This document shows, one piece after another, positions 20,233-33,463 of a stretch of 64,000 nucleotides of DNA. A program made the translations under genes and the position numbers. Source of the stretch: Rhabditoides inermis (Eukaryota; Nematoda; Chromadorea; Rhabditida; Rhabditidae). The stretch spans positions 276,601-340,600 of the forward strand of contig CAWZYM010000294.1 of assembly GCA_963966185.1 (NCBI GenBank), written 5' to 3'. The notes under the pieces are model-generated. The model ran no database searches. It saw nothing but the letters and a program-made list of their open reading frames with translations, and had not been told where the DNA came from. Every line of letters starts with the position of its first letter. The stretch's first letter is position 1.

Positions 20233-20560
20233 TCGTACTCCGACTCACCCAATGATTCTGGTCGAGCGTTTGTGTGATGTGAGTGGCCAGCTCGGACTCC
20301 GGGACTGCATCCGAGAAGGGCAGGGTGTGGTCAGCGAACTTAGAGAAAGAAGTCTCCCTCTGTTTCTTTCCCATTGTCTCACCTCGATGAAATAGTGCAC
20401 GGCAGCCTTGGCCGCACGAACGCACACTCTGAGCACGCGGGACACGGTGGCCCCGCGCGCGATCGCGCATAAATTCTTTCAGAGAAGAGATGCAAAGTTG
20501 CTCAACACACAACAATCGGTGCATCTGTGTGGAAATCTGGCGCGAGCCCTGAGCTATCAC
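20048..20560 (-). CDS. Unrecognised small protein gene C (copy 1)
   Basis: Three or four minus-strand exons by splice signals: a 5' exon (SLKEFMRDRARGATVSRVLR, VCVRAAKAAVHYFIE, donor GTGAGA at about 20,386), FADHTLPFSDAVPESELATH plus ITQTLDQNHW (donor GTGAGT), and a last exon ending IQEWRNGLEQLIMF, PLPEGATAA and TGA. A GA tract at 20,196-20,230 lies in the last intron, whose acceptor is uncertain. Start not determined. I do not recognise the protein. It is identical in copy 2 (34,463-34,975). Confidence 0.45.
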
Positions 20561-20789
20561 AAGTTTTTTCTCTCTCTAATTCTCCCCTACCCCCTCTCTT
20601 GGTCAGATCTCATCGGCTGAACAAAATCTGCCACTAATGGATGCGAAAATAATATTTATTGCAATACTATATATTAAAAAAAACAATAATAATAACAAAA
20701 ATGTAGGCTTCAACCTAACAACTGTAGATACGATAAATGAAAACAATACCCATCGTCTACATCTTCTACTCGTTCACCCGTCAGATCCG
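20561..20789. other. Spacer between genes C and B
   Basis: AT-rich, with an A-rich run (AAAAAAAACAATAATAATAAC). No exon or RNA signal seen; it probably holds the 3' UTR of kelch gene B on the minus strand. Confidence 0.4.
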
Positions 20790-21916
20790 TCAGATCATGC
20801 CTCCAATCGGCATACAGCCAACGTCATCTGTGAGGCTTCTGTCCATATAGCCACCCGAAATGAAGATACACTGAAAGTGGAAAGATAGTGAGAGAGAGGG
20901 GGGAGGGAGAGGGAGAGGGAGAGGGAGAGGGAGAGGGAGAGGGAGAGGGAGAGGGAGAGGGAGAGGGAGAGGGAGAGGGAGAGGGAGAGGTGGAGAGGGG
21001 GAGAGGGGGAGAGGAAGAGAGGAAGAGAGGGAGAGAGGGAGAGAGGGAGAGAGGGAGAGAAGGAGAGAGGGGGGGGGAGATGGAGAGGAAGATGCCGTCT
21101 CACCCCGTCCATCTCAACCATTCCATGGTACGCGTTCTTGCCCAACTCGGCTCCAGAAATGTCAACCCATTGGTTGTTGATTAGAATCTGTAAGGCGGAA
21201 ATGCTCCATCCCTCCTCTCTTCTTACCTTGACATCCTCGTGGAAGGTGGACGCTCCGTTGACGAGTCCCCCGGAGACGATCAGCTTCTCGTCGTACACTG
21301 TCACGGCGGCGCCGGCGCGGTTCAGGTTCGGCACATGCGTCTCGCGCCACGCGTTCGCTCGCCGGTCGTACACTTCCATCTGAATGGGTGGGATAGCGGG
21401 GATGGGAGTAGGCGTGCCCACCACATCCGTGTCGCCGTCGCCGCACAGTGCATAGAGATCGTCTCCGACTGCCGCCAGACTGCACCACGAACGCACCGCG
21501 CACAGATCGCCGATCGACTGCCACGCGGCTGGAACACTCCTTGCGAGGTGAAGGAGACCCAGAGGCAAACAACACACCCGTCCGCGGATCCCACATCTCG
21601 GCCATTCTGGTGGGGCGTTCGTGGTATGGCGAGCCGGCCACGTAGATACATCCCTCCACAGCAGCTATCGACACCGATCTGGAATCGCATACTTTTGCCT
21701 CTCTGTCTCTCTCCTCAAACCACCTTTCGTCTCGCATCTGTGGTCCGGTGGTCCACGTGTCCTTTGCGGTATCGTAGTCGAGCACCACGTTGCTGGAATA
21801 AAGCACAATGATTCTCCTCCTTCCCTCTCTGCCTACCTCTCTCCCCGCAATTCGATCCTCCGACCGTTCGCATACAGCTTTTCCCGTACTTGACACACAC
21901 CGACGGCGCCCAGCGG
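20790..21916 (-). pseudogene. BTB-Kelch gene B, 5'-truncated copy
   Basis: Only the last kelch blades are present: LYANGRRIELRGE, VVLDYDTAKDTWTTGPQM, VSIAAVEGCIYVAGS, DDLYALCGDGDTDVVG, EVYDRRANAWRETHVPNLNR, KLIVSGGLVNGAST, INNQWVDISGAELGKNAYHG and the last exon CIFISGGYMDRSLTDDVGCM, stop at 20,790. The upstream end is the 14.4-kb duplication breakpoint at 21,916, inside an exon. The reading frame is better than in the longer copy, because TTGPQM is intact here. Confidence 0.75.
20897..21080. repeat. (GGGAGA)n array in gene B last intron
   Basis: Hexamer GGGAGA repeated about 15 times, then GGGGAGA and GAGA variants. The copy-2 counterpart (35,315-35,512) differs in array length. Confidence 0.85.
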
Positions 21917-22245
21917 ACGCAAGACGTGCGCGCTCTTAGAACACTGATTCACTATTCTCTCTCTCCCTCTCTCTCTCTCTCTCTTCTCCGTCTATCTATT
22001 TCCCCCACGTTTCCGAGCTTCCGCGATCGTTTCGTACTATGCTCCAGTCTTCCACTATGATCTCAATGTAATCAGCGTTTTCGAGAAAAGATTCTATATT
22101 TCAAAGGTACAGGTATTTAAAGTGTAATTTACTCGTCGGGAGTAACTATTATAAACGTAACAACAATGAGCAGGCAAAAATACAACAAAACACATAACAA
22201 TCAACAAAGGGACTGGTCTGACCCTTCCTCCTTTCGCTCCCTCCT

Positions 22246-24993
22246 TCACTTCTCGATACGCAGCATCTCCACCGACCTCTCGGCTCCGTCTCCGCCAATC
22301 ACGTACACCACCTGTAGTCAGTGAATTGCGAGAAGAGATGCACTCTAAACTCACATAATCGTGGACGACCATCGCGTGCTCGTTGCGAGCGTGCTTCAGA
22401 GAAGGCAGACTGCTCCACGAGCAGCCGTGCAGCATCTAGAAATATACGAATAACTATCATGCAATCACAACACACACTTACAATCACATTGGAAGAACTA
22501 CCAGTGTCATATTGGTACCCTCCGGAACAGATGAGTCGACCATCGCATTCTGTCGCCGACATGTAGCCACGTGGCTGTAATAATGAAACATAAAGTGGCC
22601 TCGTCTTGCAATCACCTCTGGCAAGGCAGCTCCATCGATCCACTGTCCCGCATCATCGTCGTACACACTTTTTTTTTTTTTACACTCATCTGAACATCGC
22701 ATATCGGCACAGAAAAAATCATACCACTTACCTTATTCGAATACGCACTGGTGTAATCTTCACCAGTGTGTCCACCGATTGAGACAAGTCGATCGCCGTG
22801 AACAGTCAGATGCAGTCCGCCCTCCACACCGGAAGGATACCCACACATCCGAGAGAAACCAGAAGCTACAATTTGCTTGTAGAAAAACAACAGTCAAAAC
22901 CAACCGGAATTGTAAGGATCGAAGGTTTCCACCGTCTTGGATTTTCTCATAGCAACACAGATGCGACCGTGGTGCACAGTTGCCGATTCAAGATAGCCCC
23001 AACTATAGTGATTACACAACATCGCAAATATCAAGTACCAGAAGAACTTGCCCTTGGTTTGAATCAGACGAATAGATGACAGTCCACGAGTCAGATGCCA
23101 CGTCATATTTCTCGATGGCACAACTGAAGAAAGATCACATTAGAGAGAGCGTGTCAGCGTCCGTTTGAAGTTTGAACTGGATATCCCCGCGCCCTAGAAT
23201 GCCGCAAACCGACTTTTCCTGAATGAGATACTTTTGATGGTTTTGAAATGATACAAACTAATTCACTGTATTAATTTCTCGAATTGAAGGGTAGTCTTAG
23301 AGATTTGTTTTGAAATTGGTTGAGTTTGCAGCGAGATATCGCGAGACCGCATTTGGCCGCGGACTGATGTGTCCACACCATCTGGACAATTGCGGTCGCG
23401 CTCCGCCCCCTCTCTCTGTGAAATGAGGCGAATAGCGGGCGGGCGCCGGTCTCATCGTTCATCAGAGAGAGAGTCATGAACGTGTACGAGAATGTAATGT
23501 AGATATTATCTTTTAAAGTACTTCCAAGTAAAGCTAGTTGGTATCTGTCTCAATTGAATAAAAGTACCGAAACATTGTTCGGTATATAATGCTACAAGAA
23601 AAATTTTCAGAACTAAAGCACGTATGATTTCGTTTGATATATCCTGTTCGCACATGTCTGAAATCATTTCGATGCTTTTATTCAATTGAGACAACAATAC
23701 AAACCAACTAGCTTTTCTTGCAAGTACTTTTAAAAGATGATATCAATAAGTATGTACTAACTGTGAGTAAAAACATATCTGACTGCAACTTCGAATTCAC
23801 CTACAGTCCAGGGAATAGTTAGTTCCGACACCAATCCGCGAGTACATCACCGCATTGAAAAACTGCGCGCGCGCGAAACTTCGAAATTGAATTAAATCGC
23901 GTACTTTCGATGTCTATTGATTTTCTAGCAGCCTCGCACTTTCTTCATCCTCTCATTCATGGCGGCAACTGATTCGTCCATCCACTGTATAGTTTTCTTC
24001 AGGGAGGTAGTTGGGGGCATTGTACATTTGACTACAGAAATGAAGATACTCATTTTCTGTGCGGGACCACGCACCGGGCAAACAGTGACAATGATCTCGT
24101 ACCCCTCCAATTGCGTCCAGAAATGAGCATGCGCTTTCAAAACTGCAGTCCGCGAGATCATTTTCACCAACTGCCCGGTGTGTGGTCCCGCACGGAAAAT
24201 GAGTATCTTCATTTCTGCAGTCAAATGCACAGAGGCCCCCAACTATTTCCCAGAATGAAACTATATACATAATTTACCCACATGCTTTTCTCAGCGCCAA
24301 CTGCGTAGAGTGCATCAGCAATGACACACAACTTCCAGTACAGGCGAGGGGTGTGAGGCATAGCAACGGCTAACCACTTGCCTAAAATGATACGATAGAA
24401 ATAGGTACATATGTACCGGCTAAACAAATACTTACCGTTAACAAGAGTGATCGCATTCAAATTGCAAATACAGTAGATCTTGCCGTTGAACACGACGGCA
24501 GAACAAATGAACCTGCAGGAGAAAGATGTATTTTTTGCGAGCGAAATACAAAACAACAAAACCAATCGCAACAATGTGCTCGAAGAAGTTTTCGTGCGAT
24601 TTTTTTTAGAGATTTTTCTGGGAAAATGTGTTCCGGAGCCATACATGTTGTGATCCAGCCCCGGTCCATCCTCCCACTTCTCCGCCACTTTCCAGTCACC
24701 GCGCGCTCGGGACACCAACACTGGAGTGTGCTTCTTCGCGAGATCCTGAACAGTTGTGAAAAGGAATTGTCTCCTGAACGTATTTACACATATTTCTAAT
24801 CTATAAACAGTAATGATTTGTACTCACGATGACAGCATTGTGAAACATTTTGAAGCACTCCTGGTCGTCGATAACGAGCGGTTCCTTGCCGACAGTCTCC
24901 AGAAGGAAATCCCTGTCCAAGTTGCATAGGCGAACAGAAGAACAGAACAGTCTGAACTACTTACACTTATTGATCATCCTCCCCCATCTCACA

Positions 24994-25025
<32 letters not shown>

Positions 25026-26472
25026 TCTACCCACTCAGCCATGTCTCCCTTCCTACTCTGATCAGTCTTCACCCAGTTGATGACTCCACTGAACACACTC
25101 GACTCTTTGCATATCAGGCGACGGTCTGCAATCGATCAGCGAGATTTCAAAAAAAATACCACAATACAATTACGCATACCTTTCAGGAGCAGCAGCAAAT
25201 CGTCCTTCGCGAGGTCAATAAACGACGACAAATCGACCAGGTGACTGCATTGAACAGAATATTAAATAAATTTTAACAACACATGACGTACTCAAGGTTG
25301 GAGTAGGCAGTCTTCCAGGCCAGTTCCTGGATGTCATCGTCGGAATAGTGCCTCGCAAACTGCCACATATCGAGACAGTTAGTGGGAGTGATGTGAGCCA
25401 TGATGAACCTGGCAGAAATACGATGCAAGCAAACAAATGCAACAATCCCACTTGTGACACTGGTCTTTGAGATCGTCCAACTGGAGGTACGCAGCTTCCG
25501 GAAGGAGGCGCGACGCATTCGACTCGCCTAGAAACATCAAAACGAATAGTACCAGATAGGCATCACTCACTGATCTCGAGGTCGTAGGTGTACATGTAAT
25601 CCAACAGCTGATCCACAACATCGGCGTCCATGTCCTGAATGATATGATAACTAATAAAACGAGACAGTTAATACGGAAACGAAACTCACGAGGTTCACTT
25701 CTCCGACAACAGCCTCCTTGAACTCCGAGTTGAACATCACTTGGAAATGAGGAGACGCCGCCGCCAGAACATTCATGTGGGCCATGAACTGAAATCAACG
25801 AATGAGGAAAGAAGCGTTTTTTTTGTAGAAAATGTTAGGTGAGAGTAGCACTTCCTATATTCCGTTTGCACTCAGCTCAACATTTATGTTGTCCAATAGT
25901 TTTACAGTACCCTAAACTGTTGGACAGTGCATATTCCTTCTCACGTTCACAGTACCTTTTTCGCAAATCTGCAACCACACCTAGCTAGCGTAGTGGTAAC
26001 GTTCTCGCTTGGCAAGAATGTGTTCGCGGGTTCAATACCCACCGGTCCCGCAAAGTTTTGTCAATTTGAAAACCTCATTGAAAGAACTCTGATCTTTCTC
26101 TATAGTTATATGCTCGCAATAAGTTACGCGCGGTGGGGTGGATCAGAGGAAGACGGAGAGTCAGCACTCGGCAATAGCGCGCAAAACAAGAGAGACAGAC
26201 GGTGACGGCACCGTATTCCGAGCTGCAAGCGAGGTAGATCGAAAACTATCGCTCTGGCGCAGAGTATAACCGTCGATTTCTCGATCACGGTTCGGCCCAC
26301 CTCGCATCCCCTGTCCCCGCTGTCTGTGTTGCGGGAGACGATCTTCACATCGCACATCTCGCCGTCACTGAAACGAACTCACATTCAATCAATACTTTCA
26401 ATATTCGACTAACCGTCGCATTTCATTCAGCCGCGAGAGGAATTTTGCGCTGGCAGACGAAGAAACACCCAT
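22246..26472 (-). CDS. BTB-BACK-Kelch protein (gene A, full length, copy 2)
   Basis: Exon for exon the same as 7,829-12,054, including the start codon abutting an acceptor. The insertion in the YDDDAGQW exon is here 17 bp (T13 plus ACAC, about 22,669-22,685), also frame-shifting. Thus neither complete gene has an unbroken kelch propeller, while the partial module at 821-1681 does. Confidence 0.85.
23506..23744. mobile_element. MITE-like element (copy 2)
   Basis: Duplicate of the element at 9,088-9,326, in the same gene A intron. Confidence 0.55.
24001..24251. repeat. Foldback with complete arms (copy 2)
   Basis: Duplicate of 9,583-9,833. Confidence 0.65.
25979..26058 (+). other. tRNA-like sequence (copy 2)
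   Basis: Duplicate of 11,561-11,640, with the same imperfect anticodon and acceptor arms. Confidence 0.35.
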
Positions 26473-28877
26473 CTGTAACCACCACACAATTCGAATTTAT
26501 ATAAAACAAGTCCACCAAAACGCAGAAAATGGGTAGTAGCGATAAATAATCACATTTACATTTATAAATACAGTTCGACGGATAGCCCCGCCAGGGCGAC
26601 AAACATTTCGCAATTAGTAACACAAATCTCACTAACACGAAACCATACACAACATAATAATTACGGCGACTTTTAATTACTTTTTTAGAAGAATCTGGTT
26701 TCACTGTAAGAAAAGTAATAATAAATTATTTTAATATCAAGATAACGAATAGGCGAAAATTATTTTAAGTTATTGCAACCCGATGAGTTAGCACTGCATG
26801 TGCCACCCACCAGCCCGGTGCCCGGCAAGCGAGCTGTCGATACAAATGTGGGTCAGCTCGTCGTCAGCGATAATAAGCGGCATGTCCGAGGAAGTGGACT
26901 GGCCAGCTTTGAAAAGTGGAGCGGGAACAATAGACCGTTCCGAAATTATTATTTTCCCTTTTCTCTCTCTCCTTTTCTTTCCCTCTTCCCACCTCTTCGT
27001 TAAAAATCTGCTTGTTATCGATGGTTGTACGGACTTCATGTGCGTGGTTGATGGAATATTCAAATGAGATTTGATATCACAGCCGGAAACCACGAAAAAG
27101 TATCACCCTTTTATCCAACGTTTCGGCACTAGTGTGACGTATGCTGCGCACACGGATAATTAGCACGCTCTCAAGCAACACTCTCTGATGCTATCATGTC
27201 TCGCACGCGAGCTTCGATGACTCGTCTCTCTCGCACGCGCATCTATGATACATCTCTCTCACACGCGCATCACTGGATCATCTCTCACACATGCGCATCG
27301 CATGTGCCCTCGCTCATGTACCGCACACGCAGCACACGCGCATTACACGCATATCACACGCGTGTCACATGTGCCCAGCCTCACGCTTCGCACGCGCATC
27401 ACACGCGCATGGCACGTGCTTCTGATCTATCATCTCTCTCATCCTCGCACTCTCCTCTCTCTCACCCGCGCATCACATCATGGGTGAATCACTGAGAGAG
27501 AGAGAGTACAGGCAGACAGTTAGAGAGAGAGCCTTCTGGCAACATTCCTCAAAGACCAACTGACCAATCAACCTACATCCCATTGCAACACTTTCCACAC
27601 CACCCTCATGATCGCTCCACTTCATGTCCGAGACAAATGATAATTTGTTGTCATTCCAGGCCACAATCGCCTGCCGGCGATCTCCCGGCCGCCGCCAGCA
27701 CTCTCCCCAGCCCACGTCTTCAAGGAGTATATAAGAACTCCGACAAGCCGTCTCATCGTCAATCTTCATAATGCTTATTGCATCCTGCCCTTTTCTTAGA
27801 TAAAATTGCCTTTCCGTGCCGTATCACGTGTGTGTTCTCGTGTGTGTTGAGCAAGGTGCTAGCCACGTTCAACTCCGCTGCCGCCCACCTTGACCAGGTG
27901 GCGGTATGAGTTACTGGTAGCAGCGAGCATCTTATTGTTATTTAATAAGACTTTCCACCCCTCTCTCTCCTCCCGGGTCTCTGTCTCTCTGGTCCAGCGA
28001 CCGCTTCCCGCGTAAACGTTGGCATTTCACCCTCCCTTCGCACACCCCACCGGCAGATTGCGCGTTTGTTCCGAGAAGAGTGCTTTTTGCACCGCATTTG
28101 AAGTTTGACCCGTATTGGCATGGCGACCCCATCAGTACGTAGTAGTAAACCCACTCCCCGAGCGGAGTGGTTGGCCACTGTTCGAGTAGACATGGGATGA
28201 ACGACCCCCATACATGAGAGACAGGATGTTGTGACCCCTGTGAACGCGGTAGGATGTTTGACCCCTGCCTCCGAGGTTTTTGAGCAGCGTGTGCAGCGTT
28301 GCGAGCAGCGAACCCGCTGTTGCTTTTTCAGCACTTCTTACAGTTCCGTAGTCAGAATTATCTCCGCTTTTCGCGACTCTACTGCCGTTCCATAGCGCGC
28401 CCGCTGTCTGTTTGTTACGTCCGCTTTTCAAGTTTCGCCTGTCGTCCGCGGTAATTCACTCTCGCGTCGGCTTTTCGCCACCCTTCCCTCTGATCCTTGA
28501 GTCCTCTCTCGATCTAATCCGCGTCGAGCCGCACAGTCCCATTACACATCTGCCCGAAAACGACACCAGATACTGTATCACTACACCACGCTCTCTCCTT
28601 CCGCACTCTCTCCTCTCCACACGCTCTCTGCTTTCGCCCGTTCCCTTTCGCACACATTTCTCTCGCTCGCAGCGCCTCGTTTTTTGTTTCAACCACATAC
28701 TGTATCCTCACACCCATCCGTTCTCCCCCCACTATCCTTTTTTTCACCGCGCTCTCTCCATCCGCACTCTCTTCCCCCCACTCGCTCTCGTCTCTTACGC
28801 GTCCCTTTTTTCGCAACACAGCCTCGCATTCGCACCGTCATCTCTGTTTCAACTACATACAGTATCCTCGCACCGCC

Positions 28878-29987
28878 ATGAGTAACTCGGGAGACACTCC
28901 CAAACTGCCTCCAGCAACCCCTGGTGACATCACGGCTTCTGCCACTACTGATACCCATCCCCTGGCTTCTGCCTCTGTTTCAAACAACCTCCAGGCTTCT
29001 GCCTCTTTCAATAACACCCCGGCCGGTGGCCCCTCTTCCAGTCATAATGAGTCAGACATTTCCAGCCTCGGCTCCACTTCGTGGCAGACATCCGAGTCCG
29101 GCGAGGAGGACGCCGAGGCGTCGCGCCCCGCAAGTCAGGTAGTAATCCCAAAACCTACCAGGTATATAGACATGGTGAAAGGCACACTGACAGACCTGGA
29201 CGCTACTGCATCCTTGTTCGCGCGAGACGGTAGGCAGCTGCGCGACTCAGTAGTCACGGCTCTGAACGCAGTGCAGCACTGCTCGTCTAACACTAGTGGA
29301 CAGGTCCTCACCCACCTCACCCGCAAAACAGACGCTATGAACAGGAGACTTAGCAATTCTTTGCAGGAAGTATCGACTCGTGTCGCCGCCGTGACTCCAG
29401 CGATCTCCATAAACGCGCTAGATGACTTTGCGGAGAAGATTGCCCCGTTTACCGGCGCACCTCATCAACAACTTTCCATGTGGCGCCACAAACTGGAGGA
29501 CGTCATGAACTTTCGGGCGCCTTCTCTCTCGTCGGAACAAAAGGCCAGGTACCTACTTTTGAATTTGGATGGAATTGCGCGCGAAAAAGCAGAAGAACTA
29601 GACGACTCGAAAAAGAACAACTACGACGAGCTTTTTAAGCACTTGTCCGAATTCTTCGAATCCCCCACTCAGCGCGCCGTAGCGGAGCAGGCCTTATCGG
29701 CATATAAACAATATGTAGGCGAGTCAGTCACTAGCTATACGGAGAAACTGCTGAGACTAGTGCGAGCCACCACAACCCCTGACGAGTTCAAGAACAAAAT
29801 GCTGTCCGAATTTGTGTCACGTCTGCGTAGAGACATCAAGTACTACGTGCGCATGTCGAGCCCCACCACCTTCCAAGCCGCGATTAACAAAGCCATCGAA
29901 GTAGAAGCATGGCTGGCAGAGGCCGCGGCTGACCGTATACTTGACCCCGCAAGCGCACGGGTGCATGAGGACACTAGTAACCGATAA
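28878..29987 (+). CDS. Retrotransposon Gag-like protein (copy 2)
   Basis: Identical in translation to 14,460-15,569. Confidence 0.75.
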   Translation: MSNSGDTPKLPPATPGDITASATTDTHPLASASVSNNLQASASFNNTPAGGPSSSHNESDISSLGSTSWQTSESGEEDAEASRPASQVVIPKPTRYIDMVKGTLTDLDATASLFARDGRQLRDSVVTALNAVQHCSSNTSGQVLTHLTRKTDAMNRRLSNSLQEVSTRVAAVTPAISINALDDFAEKIAPFTGAPHQQLSMWRHKLEDVMNFRAPSLSSEQKARYLLLNLDGIAREKAEELDDSKKNNYDELFKHLSEFFESPTQRAVAEQALSAYKQYVGESVTSYTEKLLRLVRATTTPDEFKNKMLSEFVSRLRRDIKYYVRMSSPTTFQAAINKAIEVEAWLAEAAADRILDPASARVHEDTSNR

Positions 29988-30825
29988 CGCCTCATACCTA
30001 GTAGGACATGTAATTGAGGAAATTAGTCGCTTATTGCGCATCGATCGATATCTGGCCACTCCTTATCACCACACAGGTAACGGCATTTCTGAAAGGGCAA
30101 TAGGCACCATCCAACACCTGATCCGCGTATACAGTAGCGAAAACCAACTAGACTGGGACGTGCACCTGCAGGCAATGACATTCGCATACAACACGTCAGT
30201 GCACACTTCCACCAAAGAGACACCTTTTTTCCTCATACACGGTAGAGACCCGGTATTCAACGTCGATCTCATAATCAAACACAATAATGAGAATCATATT
30301 CCAGACTATAACGGCGAAGGCGTCTTCAAAGAAACCTTCACGTCGTGCATCCACTCGGCCCGGAAGACCGCGGCCGCCAACGCGGAGGAGGCCGAAGCAG
30401 CCAGGGAGAAGCAGTTCAACAAACCCCAACTGAAGGTATCTGACATTCGAACAGGTGACAGGGTATGGTACCGCGATTTTCAACCCAAACGAGATCTGAG
30501 CAAAAAACTCTGCCTCCCATGGATAGGGCAGTTTAGAGTAGTACAATTTGAACATCCCCACGCAACCATCGTGAGCATCTCCAGCCCCCACTCTAGACCG
30601 AAACGAGTACACGTTAATCACCTCAAAAAGGTGTTCGAAATTACAGGCCCCGCCGGCTCATCCCCTGCACCCCTACCCACCGAGGAGGAGGCGCTGCAAG
30701 GCGAGAGCGAGCCAGTTGACGTGGAGAGACACTGCCAGGACAATCTACCACCACCGACGCGTCCAGACGAGAGCATAGTGAAACACGGCTACAATACGAG
30801 ACTCGCAGCAAAACAGAATAAGTAA
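29963..30825 (+). pseudogene. Integrase C-terminal half (copy 2)
   Basis: Identical to 15,545-16,407; lacks the zinc-binding domain and the first catalytic Asp. Confidence 0.8.
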
Positions 30826-31076
30826 TCAGCTGTTCATTTCAGGGCGTTGGACGATCAGCCACCACCCGACACTGCATTCCTACGACCTATTTTCTCTATA
30901 TCCTATATTCCCCACGGACCGTCCAGAGCCAGACTCTCCCCGAGCCACCTCGACCGCTTATCGCGACCAGAACTTACATATCTCTGCTGACTGTCTTTCT
31001 GTTCCAAAATATTATCGCGCCGCGTATATATTCTAATCACGTCAACCCCGAATAATTGTATCTCATTTCAGGCGAG

Positions 31077-32444
31077 ATGTCGTCGGAAGATCCGACGCGT
31101 CAGCCCCCGGACGTACTCACCGACCCCACTTCCGCTTATTGCGACTCTATCTCATCACGCCTACCCGCCGTTCCCGCCACCCTCCCCGCCGACTCCGCCG
31201 ACTGCGACCAGACCCCCGCCACGGACACCACGCCCGCCGCCGACACACCCACCGACACCATCCATGCTGAAGACGACTCCACACACCCCGAGCCCGTCGA
31301 AGCGCCCACCGTCGACACCCAAGCCTCACCCTACACCGAATGCGACCTGCCGACCACGTCGTGCGCCGAGAACAACATTGACGATCCGACCACCGTCGTC
31401 GACCACACCACGCGCGACGACACAGCTGCGAGTTCTGTGCCCGCGACTGACGAGGACACACGAGCCTTTTCGGACATCTCTTTCTGGCGCGCCAACATCT
31501 TCTCGCAAGCCAGACCCACCAGCGTGACCACGACCAACTCCACCACACACTGCGAGTCGCCACCGTACCTGGCCGAGGTGGCGCCGCTCAACATCGACAC
31601 ACCGGAGACCGCCCTCCTGAAAGAAGGCATGGATCTGATGGATCTGGCCACACCCGACTCGGCCATTCTCCACGACGACGATCTGATGGCTACCCCGCCC
31701 ACTCCGACCAGCGGCCTGCTGCCACCCGTCGACGTCCAGGAAGGCCGCGCAGTTCATTCCCCGTTGACACGCAGCAGAGAAGCCACGCGATCTCCTGATG
31801 ACATCTTCCTCGATTACGACAGGGATTTCCCACCACCATCGGCGACACCACCTAAGAAGAGTCGTCGCGTTCCCCCCACCGACGACGGAACACCCGCTAT
31901 CCCAGCGGCGGCCGGCAAGGCAACCCCCAGCTCGGCCGGAATGGGCGCACAACTCACCGCTCCCGAAGAGCACATGGACACCACGACAACCCTCATCGAC
32001 GACCCCGATGCCGGCGAGGAACTCGACTACGAGGAGGAAGACGACAACGACTCCTCAGACGAAGCGACCCTGGAATACCTATCCGACTTGGAATCGGATA
32101 ACGCATCCGACGCAGGAGGCGAGCGATCGCCGTCGAACACCACGCCCGACGAGCCGGAGGAGCCCGAGAACCTCTCTGCCGCAGCCGCAGACGACAGCAA
32201 GGAAGTCGACTGGCGCGACGTGCGAGTCTGGGAACGAATCAGCAGACCGCACAAAAGCGACCAGACGCCGCGCTACACAACCAGCGACACAGAGAGAGCT
32301 CCCAAGCGGTCGACCGAGCACCCCTTAAATGGGCTTATCGCCACCATTCCTCCCTTCTTTCGGTGGGTACTTTTTTCCAATTGCCGAGGTCGGCAACCCG
32401 CAATGGGGATAGCTGTGACGTATGCTGCGCACACGGATAATTAG
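31077..32444 (+). CDS. ORF3 of the LTR element (copy 2)
   Basis: Identical to the acidic ORF at 16,659-18,026, with the same preceding acceptor. Unbroken in both copies. Confidence 0.6.
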   Translation: MSSEDPTRQPPDVLTDPTSAYCDSISSRLPAVPATLPADSADCDQTPATDTTPAADTPTDTIHAEDDSTHPEPVEAPTVDTQASPYTECDLPTTSCAENNIDDPTTVVDHTTRDDTAASSVPATDEDTRAFSDISFWRANIFSQARPTSVTTTNSTTHCESPPYLAEVAPLNIDTPETALLKEGMDLMDLATPDSAILHDDDLMATPPTPTSGLLPPVDVQEGRAVHSPLTRSREATRSPDDIFLDYDRDFPPPSATPPKKSRRVPPTDDGTPAIPAAAGKATPSSAGMGAQLTAPEEHMDTTTTLIDDPDAGEELDYEEEDDNDSSDEATLEYLSDLESDNASDAGGERSPSNTTPDEPEEPENLSAAAADDSKEVDWRDVRVWERISRPHKSDQTPRYTTSDTERAPKRSTEHPLNGLIATIPPFFRWVLFSNCRGRQPAMGIAVTYAAHTDN

Positions 32445-33463
32445 CACGCTCTCAAGCAACACTCTCTGATGCTATCATGTCTCGCACGCGAGCTTCGATG
32501 ACTCGTCTCTCTCGCACGCGCATCTATGATACATCTCTCTCACACGCGCATCACTGGATCATCTCTCACACATGCGCATCGCATGTGCCCTCGCTCATGT
32601 ACCGCACACGCAGCACACGCGCATTACACGCATATCACACGCGTGTCACATGTGCCCAGCCTCACGCTTCGCACGCGCATCACACGCGCATGGCACGTGC
32701 TTCTGATCTATCATCTCTCTCATCCTCGCACTCTCCTCTCTCTCACCCGCGCATCACATCATGGGTGAATCACTGAGAGAGAGAGAGTACAGGCAGACAG
32801 TTAGAGAGAGAGAGAGAGAGCCTTCTGGCAACATTCCTCAAAGACCAACTGACCAATCAACCTACATCCCATTGCAACACTTTCCACACCACCCTCATGA
32901 TCGCTCCACTTCATGTCCGAGACAAATGATAATTTGTTGTCATTCCAGGCCACAATCGCCTGCCGGCGATCTCCCGGCCGCCGCCAGCACTCTCCCCAGC
33001 CCACGTCTTCAAGGAGTATATAAGAACTCCGACAAGCCGTCTCATCGTCAATATTCATAATGCTTATTGCAACCTGCTCTTTTCTTAGATAAAATTGCCT
33101 TTCCGTGCCGTATCACGTGTGTGTTCTCGTGTGTGTTGAGCAAGGTGCTAGCCACGTTCAACTCCGCTGCCGCCCACCTTGACCAGGTGGCGGTATGAGT
33201 TACTCTAGGCCTTCATCAGGGATTGACAGAACACACCTACAATCACAGATAAGCAATGAAAAACATAAGCAATAGGTCACAAGGTATGCGGTAAAACCGG
33301 AACTGAATAAGTGGTGAGGAGAGAGTGACTCGGTATGGGTAATGTGTGATCATAAGGCGGGGTAATGCGCGGTGTGGCCCGCGGCAAGTACTCATACACC
33401 AGTGATCAATCGATACGGCTACACCGGAAGTCGAGATGAATAGAGACTAGAAAGACAGCAGAG

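Larger units (their letters stand above)
7500..21916. repeat. 14.4-kb tandem duplication, copy 1
   Basis: From ACGCAAGACG (7,500) to CCCAGCGG (21,916) this segment is repeated almost base for base at 21,917-36,345. The differences seen are small: poly-T length, GA tract lengths, the GGGAGA array and a few single-base indels. The junction at 21,916/21,917 joins the middle of kelch gene B to the intergenic region beyond the 3' end of kelch gene A, with only trivial microhomology. Confidence 0.95.
27133..33204 (+). mobile_element. LTR retrotransposon, internally deleted (copy 2)
   Basis: LTRs at 27,133-27,915 and 32,414-33,204; PBS at 27,915; CTAG duplicated at 27,129-27,132 and 33,205-33,208. 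The internal deletion is identical to copy 1, showing it predates the segmental duplication. Confidence 0.85.
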